Made by a program: the position numbers and the translations under genes. Positions 49,201 to 61,055 of a stretch of 64,000 bases of DNA are shown one piece after another. Source of the stretch: Desmodesmus armatus (Eukaryota > Chlorophyta > Chlorophyceae > Sphaeropleales > Scenedesmaceae); the NCBI GenBank assembly GCA_007449985.2, contig VIIQ02000827.1:722352-786351 (forward strand), written 5' to 3'. The stretch's first letter is position 1; each line of letters opens with the position of its first letter. Below the pieces are notes generated by a model that had not been told where the DNA came from, searched no databases, and was given only the letters and a program-made list of their open reading frames with translations.

Positions 49201-52200
49201 ACCGACTACATTCCATGCATTCGCACCACAATCTCCTTCACACCTATGTCAAATGCCGGCCCCCAGTCCACTCCCTCGCAGTGCACTCAAAACCCTCGGC
49301 CTGTGGTGTAGCAGTCGGCAACAGCTGGGCAAGAAGCGAAACACAACGAATTTCCCTGCAGCACCAGCAGATGCCACACACTGGCACATCTGGCTGAGTG
49401 CTTACATATAGGCGAATGACATGTTTGCACCACCATCATGGCCAGCTGGCGCCACCAGCTGCCCCTCTGCATTCGGCTTGCAAACACCACCCCTGCATAC
49501 ATACCACCAACCAGCAGATACCAAGCAACCCACTGCCCCAAGCTCTTTTCCAATTCAGACATCACCCAGTACAAGGACACAGCAGCAGCCCACCCTGCCA
49601 CCCTGTGCGCGGGCGCCCCCCCCCTCCCCCCGCCAGCGCATGCCTAAGGCCCAATGCAAATGCCAGCTGTCCCCATTGCCAAGCACGCCTCCCCCTCTCC
49701 CCCTCAAAAACCCTACCCCCGTCCCCACAAGAAAGGGAAGGAATATTCATAGAAGACATTCCCTACAAGCCCTGCAGGCTGCACGCTCCATGCCATCATG
49801 TGCGTGTTTTGACCCCCCCCCCCCCACACACACACACCTGCGCACGCTTCGGGCCCAATGCAGACACCAGCTGCCCCCTACCCCAAGTACGACGGCTGTA
49901 GCGTTTCAGTGCCCCTCACCTGCCATCATGTGTGCGTCGGGTCCGCCCCGTCCTCCCCTGAAGCTGCCCTGGCTGGCCAATCCGTCACGGCCCATGCCAC
50001 GCCCACCCTCCATGCCACGCCGGCCGCCACCACCACCAGCACCACCACCACTGGCGGACCAGTCGCTGTCCATGCGCTCCATGGCATTGCCACGGCTGGG
50101 CCTGCGCAAAAGGTGATGACACAGAATAGAGGGATCAAAGAAAAGGTTGTGGGTACTTGAGCACACATATGCATCCACAGTCGTTGTATATGCGCAATAT
50201 GGCATTGCCATGGCGGGGCCTGCAGGGAAGGGCATGGGATGAAGCAAGGCGGCAGCATGATGGAGTTTGTGAGAACACTTCGGACACACACCTGCGGACA
50301 CACACCTGTTCCCTGTCCATACTATGGGGAGTGTAAAACATACATGGGATGCAGCCACATGCCCATGCATGCATGCATGCATGTGGACAAGGCAACAGCT
50401 GGAAGGACTGTGGGGGCTACCCAACAGGTCATACTGCAGAACACCGCGGAGGTTGCCCGAAGCACGACATTCTGTAAACCCCCACAGCCTTCCCGACTGT
50501 GCCCGCCTCCGCCCACGAGACCAGGCACACGTGTACAGTGTACAGCCCCCCCCCCTCCCCCCTGGCTGCACATGTGCTATCCCAAAAACCCATGGACAGC
50601 AATGCACCCAACCTCAACAAACAGGGGGTGAGCAGGCAAACTGCAAGACAAAGCATCAAAAGCTGGGAGGGCTGTGAGGGATACACAAGAGGTGACACTG
50701 CAAAGCACCCAGGAAAGGTGAAGCGCATGTCTCACCTGCTGTGAAACCCCTACAACCTTCCCAACTGTGCCCGCATTTAACAAGGCCAGGCACATGATGT
50801 ACGATAGTACAACCTGGCCCCCACCCGTGCTGCACGGGCGCTATCCAGAAAACCCCACGGACAGAAACTCACCCACCCTCAACAGAGAGTGAGCAAACGA
50901 ATTGCTAGACAACCATCATTGTGAGAAGGGGTGTAAACATGAAGCGCAGGCACATGCCTATGCATATGTGGACACGGCAACACCTAGGAAGAATGCCGGG
51001 GCTGCACGACACGTGGTACTCCAGCTCATGGACAGCGACGGCACACAGTACAACCTACTCTAGAGCCCCAGAACCTCCCCAATGCTGCTTGCGATAAGTG
51101 GCAACCCAGGCAGACACAGTGCACTGTACAGCCCGAGCCCAAAAGGGGGGACTGTAAGGGCTGCACAACAGGTTGTACTCTAAGGTTATAGACGGCTACA
51201 GCGTCGTGTACAGTCTCCTGCCAAACCCGCACATCCTCCCCGATGCTGCTTGCTGTAAATGACAACCCAGGCAGATGCAGTATGCTGCACAGCCCAAGCC
51301 CAACAGCTGGGAGGGCTGTGAGGGATGCACAACAGGTTGTACTCCAAGATCACCGAGGGGGTGAGCTACAGTACAACCTCCTGTAAAACCCCCCACAACC
51401 TTCCCAATGCTGCTCGCCCAGGCAGATACAGTATGCTGCACAGCCCGAGTCCAAAAGCTGGGTGGGCTGTGAGGGATGCACAACAGGTTGTACTTGCAGC
51501 ATCATCGGGGCAGATGTGCAAGAGTACAACCTCCTGCGGACCCCCCACAACGTCCCGTTGCTGCCGATGTAAATGGCGAAGCAGGCAAATACAGTACGCT
51601 GTACAGCCTTCCCCATGACTGTGCTGTGCAGATGATGTTTGTGACGATATGTACGGCATCTCACCTAGCCCCGGCATGCACGAAAAGGTTTGCGGGCAGG
51701 GGGGAATTGTGCATTGCTGTCCAAGTATCACACTCTGATGACCACCACGCGGCGCTTCTACTGCTGTGGGTGTAATGAGACCGGGGGGGGGGGGATACAA
51801 AACATGAGGAAGATGTGGCAAACTTGACAGGAGGGGAGGAGATACATGTAGGTGGCGCCCAAACAAATTGGCAACACAGACACTCCCTCTAGTAAGGTGC
51901 GTGGGATGGCCTGAGCGGAAGAACAACTACTATTGCTGTGGGTATAGCGCCAGTTGCACTACCTGCATCCACTCATTCGGCTGGGCAGCAGTGGAACAGC
52001 AGGTAAAGGTGAGCAGGTGGGAAGAGCACCCGTTCAGTTTTATCTGCTGCTGCCATGCCCGCCCACCAGATGGGTGGATGTAGCTAGCACGCTCTCACTC
52101 AAGCAGAGGTTGAATCTCACTCAAACAGAGGTTGAACACAGGCTGCAGACGGTCATGCAAGCCAACTTCTGATAGTGCCTCCTCTGGCCACAGTGTGAAA

Positions 52201-55200
52201 AATGATCAGGAGTCAGGCTGTAAAACAGGGCTATGCTGGTTGGTGATGGCTGCAACAGCTGCACCCAGACATTTGGCGGTGTGATGACAGCTTCACACTC
52301 TCATCAGCTGCCAAGTGGGTGGTGCAGCTGGTGTAGCTGTCACTGTAACAGCAGCCGCATACAAGCTAATCTTGCAATCAAAAGATACAGCAGCTGCAGC
52401 TGTCGGGGCATTGCATCATATGCACAATTCAGTGCAGCCCATGCCGCTGTCAAAACCCCTGTCGACCACCAGCCTAAATGGCCCCCCGCCCCCCAGAAAC
52501 CCCTAAAGCAAGCACCCCCCCCCCCCACCCCAACACACTCCCCTGTTGTGGCTGTTGCAGCTGCCAACGCCGCCCATACCGTGGCCACTCCTTTTGAGTG
52601 GCGGCAACCGGCACAACGAGACACCAGATGGGCCCTGCATTGCCGCCCACCCTGGTAATCAGAAGGTCGCCCACCCCACAGCCACTCCAGAGTGGTGGCA
52701 ACAGCGGCAGCAGTGAGGCGCCAGATGGGCTGTGAGCCCACTGACAGACGCCACTGCTGCCCCCACTGCCGCCCACCCTGGTGATCAAAGCGGTCACCCA
52801 CTCCACAGCCACTCCTCAGAGTGGCGGCAACAGCGGCAGCAGTGAGATGCGGTAGGCGAGTAAACCCATCAGCACACTCACTGCTGCCGCCACTGCTGCC
52901 CACCCTGGTGACCAGATGCAGCCACGAAAAAACGGCAGCCTTTCAACAGGGCGAGCAGGCCGCTGGGATGTACTGGGATAGCACAATTGCTGCAGCTGTC
53001 AGGCCTACCCAGCTTTCCCCAGCAGCAACTGCTGGCAGGGCAGCACCAGTACAGCCATCCCACATGTTTTCAAAGCAGCACCATGCCCCTCCCCCCTCCC
53101 CACCCCAAACTCTCACCACACACCCCAACCACACACCCTCCCGGCCCCATACACTCTCACCACACCGCCCACCCACACACCACGCTCAAAACAAACCTTG
53201 TAACTCCATTAACTCATTGATTACTCACTTGCGGTTCATGCCCCTGTCGAAGCCGCCAGGCCCAAAGCCACCAGCTGCATTAGGCATCTCCGTTGGTGGG
53301 TTACCCTCCCACTCCCCTGGCTTCAAATCAGGCGGGTGTGCACCATGCGCAGTACGCAGCGTCTTCATGAAATCGGCTGTGTAGCGCACCCGCCCGTCTG
53401 GTGCCTTTGTTGCCCCAGCAAAGGGTGTGCCGGCTGCTGCTGCTCCACTGCTGCTGCCTGCTGCTGGTGCCTCCACCTTGCCCTTCTCTGCCTTGACCTC
53501 CCAGCTCTCATCTGCATCAGACTTAGTGCGCTGGGGCTGCACGACAAAAGAAAAGGAGACAGGACAGCTCAGCGCAGTGCAACATAACAAAGGTTGACGC
53601 CCAAACAGGTCCATACAACTACAAAAACCTGCCTCAACACCTTCAGTCGGGTGTGAACAGTGACACAAGCGGCGCCATAACCCTTCATACCAAGCCACCT
53701 GCACCAGACTGTGGAGCAACAGATTCTGAATTCTCATACTAGCTCAGCAGCTACCTCAGCGTCCTTCATACCAAGGCACCTTCAAGAAACTTTGGTGCAA
53801 CAGTCAGGTCCTAAACACATTCCCCCAAAGCTCCGCCGTGTCAGCCGTTACCACATGCAACGTACCTGTTCAGGCTGCTGCTGCTCTGCCGGCTTCTCCT
53901 CCTGCTCTGCTGCTGCTGCTGCTGGTGCCTCCTCTCCCTGTGCTGCTGCTGCAGGCGGGGGTGAGGGGGCCTTCCTGAACGTGTCATACAGGTCACTGCT
54001 GCCCTTGTCATCATACTTGCCCTTGCCCTTCTTCTTGCTGGCGGCGGCCGCTGCTGCTGCTGCTGCAGCCGACGCAGCCGTCGCTGCCGGCGCGGCAGCA
54101 ATGGCAGCAGCGGCAGCAGCAGCTGCTGCTGCAGCTGCTGCTGCAGCGGCAGCGGAGGAAGGTGCCTCCTTGGTGGTTGCTGCTGCTGCTGCGGGCTTGG
54201 CGGCTGGCTCTGCTTCCTTGCCTGGAAGCGGGGACAGAGCATGAACAAGAAAACAGAGTCAACACACAGTCACATGCATCGTACACATACAGTGACATGC
54301 ACATGAGGGTAGCACAAATGTTCCAGACGTTCTGCCATGTTCGGTTTGACACATGTGTTGAAACGTGCCATCTCACAGGACGGGTTGGGGCATGTCTGTT
54401 GAATGCCCACTGGGTGTAACATGAACGAAAAATCATAGCAGCAGCAGCTGTCAACATGGCAGCACCACCACTTCTCACCTGCAGCCTGCGTGCCGTTAGC
54501 AGCAGAAGGCTTCACCTCTGCTGCTGCTGCTCCTGCTGCCTTAGTAGCAGCCGCCTTGTCAGCTGCTGCTGGCTTCGCCTCTGCTGCTGCTGGCATTGCT
54601 GGTGCTGCTGGTGCTGCCGGGTCAATCACCGTACGAGGGGCAGCAGGCCCTATGGGCTTGGCTGTTGGCTTCTGCTGTGCTGACTGGGCCACAGCACTCC
54701 ATGAGGAGGTGCGGGTGGCTGTGACAGTAGTGGGACCTGCAGCAGCAGCACCCTTGTCAGCAGCGGCAGCAGCAGCGGGCTTGTCACCCTCGGGTGACTT
54801 GTCTGCTGCTGCTGCTGGCTTGTCAGCGGCAGCGGCAGCAGCGGCAGCTGCAGGCTTCTTGGCCTTGTCTGCTGCTGCTTTGTCCGCTGCTGCTTTGTCC
54901 GCGGCTGTCTTGTCTGCTGCTGCCTTGTCCGCTGCTGCTTTGTCAGCCGCTGCCTTGTCTGCTGCTGCTTTCTCTGCTGCTGCTGCTGCCTTGTCAGACT
55001 TCTCCTTATCAGCTGCTGCTGCTTTGTCTGCTGCTGCTTTATCAGCAGCAGCCTTGTCTGCTGCTGCCTTATCTGCTTTGTCTGCTGCTGACTTGGTGGC
55101 CGCCGCCTTGTCAGCTGCTGCTGCTGCCTTTCCAGAGTCCGCCTTGTCTCCCTTGGCCTGCTGTGCAGCAGCAGGCTTGCCAGCATCTGCTGCTGCTGCT

Positions 55201-58200
55201 GCTGGCTTCGCCTCAACCGCCGGCTGCTTGGCAGCTGCTGCTGCTGCTGCTGGCTTGGGCTTGTCTGCTGCTGCTGGTGGGGGCTTGATAGGCAGGCCCT
55301 TGCTGGGGGGTGTGCTGACCTTGCCAGCAGGGGGGGCCACAATTGGCAGAGCAGCAGAGGGACGCTCCGGAGTGGGGGGCTTCGACTGCACTGCTGCTGC
55401 CGCTGGTACTGGTGCTGCTGCTGCTGCTGGTGTTGGCGTCACCGCTGCTGCCGGTGCCGCCGCCGCTGCTGCTGCTGCTGGTGCAGGGGTTGCTGCTGCT
55501 GCTGCTGCTGGTGCTGCCGCTGGCGCTGCTGCCGCTGCTGCTGCTGGTGCTGCTGCACCTCCTGCACTCCCAGTGGCTGGTTTGCCATCTGGCAGAGCAA
55601 TCGGCTTCTTTGTGTTGGGATTGACAATCAGCACCGGACGCCGAACCCGGCCCACGACTGGTGCTGCAGGTGTCACCTGGCCCACTGCTGCTGGTGCTCC
55701 TGCTGCCTGGCCCACAGCAGCACCTGCAGGTGGCACACCAGTCTTAGCGTGTGCTGCTGCTGCTGCAGCTGCGGACCCGGCCCCAGCTGGGCCCACCCCT
55801 GCCCCACTGTGCTGTGGGCCAGCTGAAGCATGTGGGCCGGGGTGAGGTCCCGACCCACCAGCTGCACCAACCTGGCCCATTCCGGGACCTACAGTGCCAC
55901 CGCTGCTGCTGAGGGGAGTAGGCGGTCCCTGAACCCCGCCCACACCTGGCCCACCGGCATGTGCGCCCGGGTGAGGTCCCGCCCTCGGGTGGTGTGGGCC
56001 GGGTACGTGAGCACCAGAGTACGGTCCGGGCCCCTGCTGTGGGCCGGGTTGCTGGTGCTGCTGCTGCGCTGCTGCGCCACCACCGCTGCTGCCTGGCTGC
56101 TGCTGGGGGATTGGCTGGTGCCCTCCCATCTGCTGCTGCTGCCCGGGAACTGCCGGCAGCTGCTGCATAGGCATTGCTCCGAACGCCCCTGGCGGAATCA
56201 TCCCCGCAAACGGCACCTGGCCAGGGAAGGGCACCATTGGTGGGTAGGGCCCGGGCATGTTCTGAGGGTAGCCAGGGTTGTAGAACATACCCCCACCCAC
56301 CCCGGAGTACATCTGCATGGGGACACCCATCTGAGGGGACCCATAGTAGCTGCCTGCTGCTGCTGGGTGTGCAGGGACACCCCCTGGCCCCTTACCTCCC
56401 GCTGCTGGTGACCCCGACCCTGCAGGAATCGCAGAAGCCCCATAGGGCCCCCTAGCTCCCCGGGGGTGGGGACCCCCACCCCCACCACCGCCACCCTCGC
56501 TGTGTGGAGCATGGGGGTCACCCCCGGGGTTGTTCCCCCCTCGGGGACCACCCCAGCCGCCCCTGCTGCCCCCCTTGGGGTGTGGGGGCCCACCAGGGTT
56601 GTGTCCCTGGGGTGGTGGTGGGCCAGATTGGTGGTGTGGGGCATCTGGTCCGCCTGGTCCGTGCTGCTGCTGTGGGCCGGGTCCGTGGTTGGGGCCAGGG
56701 TTGGGTCCTGGTCCGCCTGCTGCCATGCCTGGACCATGGTTGGAGCCTGCAGCATGAACAGCAGTGAAGGGGAAGCAGGAGCAGAGAGGGGAAAGAGCAG
56801 CGGTCAGCAGTCAAAAGCAGCGGCCACAGCATGATGAAGCAAAGGAAAGCCAAACTGTAGACAGAAGCGTGAGCTTGACACACAAGCGGGCAGGGAGGGA
56901 GGGGGGCAGGGGGACACAGCATGAGGTTTCGTGAAAGCTGTAAGGTGCTTGTATGCACGAGAACCCTCCAGCCCTTCCCTGCTAACCAAGCTTGCACTCA
57001 TGCTTGCCGCTGCTGCTGGTCCAGGCACAATCTGGGCAGAATTGAGACCAAAAAGCAGTGACGTTGAGCATTGGCAGAAGCCGGGAGAGGGGAAGGAGTG
57101 GGGGGGGGGGGGGGGAGGTGGCCTTTCATGCATTGATGTTTCCTTCGGGTATGCTAGAGGCTAGCAACAGATCCTGCGCTAACAACCGTGTTGTGAAGTA
57201 CAGCAGCGTCCCACAGATGCGCTAGGCACACAGACTAATCGCATGCATGCAGCTTGCACAGCAGCCTGCCAAATAATTTGTCAACCCAGCACTGCGTGAT
57301 ACGCAAGGTGCACACAAGCAAACTGCACACGTGTACAGCAGCGGTATGGGACCCCATAGGAGATGCCCTACATGCCCGAGTGAAATCATGATAAAAGCTA
57401 GCAGGCTCCACGCTTGGAAAGTTGGCCGACAGCAGCAATGGCTGCACGGCTGTGCACACATAACAGGCTGTCGGCGTGCAACTCAACGAGGAACTTGCTT
57501 AATGAAGAACTTGCTTTGAGAAGCAAGCGGTTCATTGAGCAGCCTGCTGACAAACCGTTGTGTGGGACAGCAGCACAGCAGCACTACAGAATGTGGCACG
57601 CGTTGTTAGAGCAATGCAAGTACCCCATGCACAAAAAGTCCAACTTTTTGTATCTGCTGCTGTGCACATGGCGTGCAGCAAAACAAAACAGGAGCTTCAA
57701 CCTGCAGCCGTACTGGTGCTGTGACGAACAGATAAGTAGACACCTAGTACGATTGCCAGGATTGTGCTACTACTACTTTACCGAATCAGGGCCTCGCCCT
57801 TTCAGGTTTGCTAAATAGGGTGGCACAAACATCTGGGGGCAACAACGGGCAGGTTGAGAAAAAGCCAGGTGATTGTTTCCTGGTCCTCCCACAACCTGCC
57901 CGTTGCCGCCCCTGGTGCCTGTGCCGCCCTGTTATGAACCATCCTGCTGGTTCTGACCCAGGCTTTTGTACACAGCTTTACACAGCGCCTGACCACTCTG
58001 CCACCAGCGCCGCCAACACCCACCTGCGCCCATGCCTGTGTGCTTAGGTCCTGGGCCTGATGGCCCCTGTGGTCCAGCTGCTGTGTTGCTGTTGGGCCGC
58101 CCAGGAGGGGGTGGGGGGGCAGGGTTGCCTCCACCCTGGGGGCCACCACCACCTGCAGCAGCGGCAGCAGCAGCATGATGATGTAATGTGAGCTTGCCTC

Positions 58201-60674
58201 GTCAACAGTAGCTCGTCAACACTAGGGCGGCTGGCCAGTTGTGCCATGTGTCCTGCTTGCCCCGTACCACAATTGCGTTGTGGGTGCTATAAATCACACA
58301 GCTATGATGACCCCTGGATGTTGGCTAAGCTTGCGCCATAGCAAAGTGCGGCTGGAAGGGGCAGCCGACTAAATCTACCCCCACACCCACCTTTTCCCCG
58401 GCCTGGTGGTGGTTGTGATGAAACAAGCAGCTTAGTTGATGGCTAAGGATGTGTTGCAAGGGTCGCACAGCTACAATAGCACGAGGTGTAGCCATGATGC
58501 TGCAGCTACAACTGTTCGTCAGCCTGCCTCTGCCCGCTGCCTGATCATGGTGCCTGGTGCAGGTCATTTTGTCCACAGTCATTTTGACCACAGGAGGGGC
58601 CTGGCCACCCCCCCCCCACACACACACGCACAGACACAGTTGGATGCAAGCCTGGTGTCTTACACAACGGGACGTCCTTTCCTGCAGGGGATATGCCCAA
58701 GATACAAGGGCTGTCCTACAAAAGCAGTCAAACATCACCGACTTTGTACAACATAAGGAAACTAACCGATCCCTCATCTTGTACAAAGACAGTGACGTCT
58801 GGCTATCCTAATAGGGACAGCCTTTGTACAACTCGCATGCATTCACCCTCCATCACCACACAGATTGTGACGGGATTGTTACGCAGACCTTATCAACCCC
58901 CCGAGCATTGCAGTGCACACTTTCGGATGCTCCTGTTACACAAATCAATAAAACACACAACCAGGCTGTCCAGCAACCCACCTGGTGCTCCTGCTGCAGG
59001 CCCATGGCTGCTGTTTGCTGCTGCTGCTGCTGCTGCTGGTGCAGGGGGTGCTGGTGCGGCCTGTGCTGGTGCAGCACCACCCTTGCCTCCAGATGCTGCT
59101 GGTGCGGCTGCCGCTGCCGCTGGTGCTGCTGCTGCTGGTGCGGACTTGCTCTGTGGCAGCAACAGCAGCAGCAGAGAAAAGATAGAAGCAGGCCACAGCA
59201 CATGACACAGTGCGGTGCTGAGATATGGTACAGGAACGAGCCAATAAAAAAGGGGAGTGTGCACAGCCCGCCCGCATGGCTGCTTGAACAAACCACTCTG
59301 CACCCAGACCCCGCGACCAGCGCCAGAAAGCAGCAGTGGGGGAGCCAGCTGCCTGAAATGGTGCACCAGCTGCAGCTGCCAGTGCTGTAATGTGCTGTGC
59401 TGGCTTGACGCCCCCAGACCACATCTGCCGTTGCAGCCTGCTGTGGAGCTGTGCACCCAGCCTATCCACCTGAAAATGCAACATCCCATCTCCTGCCCGT
59501 CCGACAACAGCTGGGTCTTGTTGCAGCTGCTTGTGTTGTGCCTATACTCCCGCCCTGCTGGCTTCCAGTCCCCCGCTGCCCTCACTTCCGCTGCTGCTGT
59601 CTCGTGCTGCCTCCCATCATCGAAGCTGCCAGCAGTGCTGCTGTAATACCCTAGGCTGGATCCAACAACACCCTGATATCCTCCTCCGCACTGCACTCAC
59701 CTCTCCTGCTGGTGGTTCGTCACCAAAAGTCCCAAAGCTGAGCTCGCCAGATCTGAACAGCTCCTGGGGGGGCTGGCTGGTGGCCGTGTCTGCTGCTTTG
59801 TTGTTGGTGTTTGTGGTGCTGCTGCTGGCACCATCACCTGCAGGGGACAACAAAGAGACACGCAGCACCCAAAAACAGGGCGGCAACAACGATGTTGCGA
59901 GGGGTTCAGGGAGATTGCAGCATTCAAGACAAAGGCAGAAGAAGCGTGATGGGTGCGGTCACCCAAACGCAGCTGCATTGCTGACTGTGATTGGCTGTAC
60001 GGTGGTCACTGCAACGGTACCATGTGTGTAGCTTGATGCTGCTGGTTCTGCTGCTGACAGCGGGCGTCTGACGCCCAATGGTGCTGCTGCTGAAGCGACC
60101 GGCAGTGTGCCTAGTTCCGATCCCACCTGACTCGCTGGGGGGCGCCTGTTTCTTCACAATGTTTGCCCAAGAGCCACCTCCACCACCACCACCTGCACAT
60201 GATTGATAAAACAAGACATGCCGTAAGCTGCTGCAATGTTGGGTGCATGTGTGGTGTGGTGCTGCTGTGGCAGTGCATGGTTGCTGTCCTGGTGCTGCTG
60301 CTGCATGCACAGCGTCACATCGTGCTGCCACGTACACCAAATCAACATCCTATGGCAGTAGAGAAGCGGGCCCTTGATAAGCCAGTTGCCTCACCAGCTG
60401 GTTCATTCTTGCCCGAGATCGCACGTTGAGCAGATGGTGGCTGCTCTACTGCTCCCGACCCAGACGGCCTGCGATCGCAAATCAGATAAGTATAATAAAA
60501 ACCAAGAACATCTGCACGCTTGCTGAGGCGAGCAGATTGGCGAGGCACGGTTGCTCACCCAGCCTTGGCTCCGCCTCGACCTCCCCTGCCTGTTGCAGGG
60601 CCACGTCCACGTCCACCAGTTGGTGCGCTGTTTGTGGCCCTGTCTGCTCCATTGCCCCTGCCCGTTTGGGACAT
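38284..60674 (-). CDS. EIF4G: Translation initiation factor eIF4G, 25 exons, about 2105 aa
   Basis: Exons, minus strand: 60674-60559, 60468-60395, 60192-60127, 59837-59701, 59150-58982, 58152-58024, 56746-54479, 54221-53866, 53536-53229, 50101-49920, 45181-44955, 44664-44560, 44148-44049, 43624-43467, 43206-43024, 42653-42496, 42166-42028, 41727-41536, 41283-41186, 40926-40768, 40442-40112, 39969-39823, 39561-39358, 38850-38683, 38427-38284. eIF4G is the cytoplasmic scaffold joining eIF4E, eIF4A and eIF3 at mRNA caps. Evidence: GGSWANIVKKQAPP; KKKGKGKYDDKGSSDLYDTF, as in plant eIF4G; a degenerate eIF4E site, YTADFMKTL (about 1155); a MIF4G domain (about 1344-1689) with GILNKLTPDNFERLSQQLLD, LNFRRLLLNKCQEEFE, ALGNIQYISYLYRFGMLTEN and RLRFMLLDVIEQRARGW; then a divergent MA3-like end. 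Exon 7 (755 aa) is Gly/Pro then Ala/Lys-rich. MIF4G carries a 61-aa acidic/Ala insert. Junctions near exons 3-4 are the weakest. Confidence 0.9.
39156..39213 (-). repeat. Partial duplicate of eIF4G exon 23 in the next intron
   Basis: The last 50 or so bases of exon 23, coding APELVAELIGHFMAK, and the GTGTGT donor after it, are repeated about 200 bp downstream with few changes (39358-39415 against 39156-39213). The copy is open in the same frame, keeps the donor, and is preceded on the minus strand by tctaag, a possible acceptor. It could be a dead duplicate or an alternative or extra exon. Confidence 0.6.
42815..42894 (-). repeat. Decayed duplicate of eIF4G exon 16
   Basis: The start of exon 16 (TTGAAGGAGGCTGCTGCTGC, coding LKEAAAAAKLVKRR) recurs in the upstream intron, preceded by ctcag. 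The copy diverges after about 50 bases and runs into a stop in the exon frame. It looks like a tandem exon duplication that has lost function. Confidence 0.6.
45140..45760. repeat. Five tandem copies of an exon-start unit upstream of eIF4G exon 11
   Basis: The core gcttgctct with adjoining ggaccacc recurs at 45196, 45326, 45476, 45631 and 45738, spacing 107-155 bp. On the minus strand each unit has AGAGCAAGC, then a run like CGTGGTCCAG, then GTGG-type codons for Gly/Pro/Arg. The copy at 45196 spans the acceptor and first codons of exon 11 (GGPRGPRGPP). The other four lie in the upstream intron and partly keep the acceptor and the Gly-Pro-Arg reading. Confidence 0.75.
46180..46403. repeat. 32-bp minisatellite, seven copies, in an eIF4G intron
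   Basis: Seven head-to-tail copies of a 32-bp unit beginning agagcagccggtccctgctc. The first three read cctggcc and the last four cctcgcc in the middle; otherwise copies are identical, implying recent expansion in two blocks. There are no spacers, so this is not a CRISPR array. Confidence 0.95.
46640..49460. repeat. Degenerate higher-order repeats filling the large eIF4G intron 10
   Basis: The motif ccctcggcctgaggtgcagc followed by tgtcagcatc and gctgggca recurs near 46647, 47777, 48133, 48367, 48611, 48958 and 49290 with 230-360 bp spacing. A longer block (caccaaccaatcacccaacc ... gagtgggatgtagt) at 47905-48040 returns at 49085-49205. The stretch has no open frame of merit. It makes up most of the 4.7-kb intron between exons 10 and 11. 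Confidence 0.7.
46685..46798. repeat. Short tandem repeat (agagtgcatgactaca type) in an eIF4G intron
   Basis: About two and a half copies of a 45-bp unit built from agagtgcatgactacagagt and gagtcaaatgtgcatgacta, itself made of smaller related words. Confidence 0.8.
50300..51620. repeat. About 150-bp tandem repeats in eIF4G intron 9
   Basis: The word gatgcacaacaggttgtact recurs, with variants, near 50420, 50685, 51010, 51170, 51330 and 51480. The three right-hand copies are best preserved and also share gcccaggcagatacagtatg and ctgcacagcc. No coding frame is supported. Confidence 0.75.
52590..52910. repeat. About 140-bp tandem repeat in eIF4G intron 9
   Basis: Roughly two and a half copies of a unit with gccactc...gagtggcggcaacagcgg, cagcagtgag and ctgccgcccaccctggt. 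It is separate from the repeat family at 50300-51620 in the same 3.1-kb intron. Confidence 0.75.
54800..55125 (-). repeat. EIF4G: Coding repeat: about fifteen ADKAA-type units in eIF4G exon 7
   Basis: On the minus strand the codons spell a five-residue period, (A)ADKA, with single EKSDK and AEKAA variants, between poly-Ala/Pro on one side and KGDKADSGK on the other. With Ala spacing and alternate Asp/Lys it should form a long, charge-balanced single helix. It resembles late-embryogenesis and histone-H1-like Ala/Lys repeats in composition only. Confidence 0.8.
58703..58828. repeat. Small nested inverted repeat, possible MITE, in eIF4G intron 5
   Basis: The outer arms tacaagggctgtccta (58703-58718) and tagggacagcctttgta (58812-58828) are near-complementary with one mismatch and one gap. 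Inside them, ctttgtacaa (58742-58751) and ttgtacaaag (58779-58788) are exact complements. I see no clear target duplication. Confidence 0.45.
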
Positions 60675-61055
60675 GAGCAGCCCCTGCGAAGAGGAACTGA
60701 GCTGCCAATGAGGGGTGCTGCTTCCTACGTGTGGGCGATGTTTTTTTGCTTAGCCTTTGTCAGGCTAGAAAAGAGGACCACAATGGGCCTGCCCATCGCC
60801 CTAGTGCACGGTCCCACAATGTGTTACAGCAGCGGGTACACAACTGCTAGGGATCCTCTGCCAGAGAAAGCATGCCCCGCTTGCTCAATCACATCTGATC
60901 GTTACTGCACCCCATTTCAAGCTTGCATCAGCTGCTGAAGCAGAATCCAAGGCCCACTCTAGACATCCCAGCATTACCTTGCACATGCACGCTGGCTAAT
61001 CTCCAACCTCGCACACTCTGCAGTCAGACCATCCCTATCAGCTCAGATCAACACT
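60675..61055. promoter_or_regulatory. Shared promoter region of eIF4G (-) and KTI12 (+)
   Basis: Only 381 bp lie between the two start codons, which face away from each other. Both products serve protein synthesis (initiation factor and tRNA wobble modification). A run of seven T lies at 60741-60747. No TATA box is obvious. Confidence 0.5.

Noticed and set aside
54490..55845. Plus-strand open frame of 451 codons, Ala-rich
   Set aside because: It is the antisense of eIF4G exon 7. GCN/NGC-rich triplets leave all frames open on both strands; the minus frame carries the splice-linked eIF4G reading.
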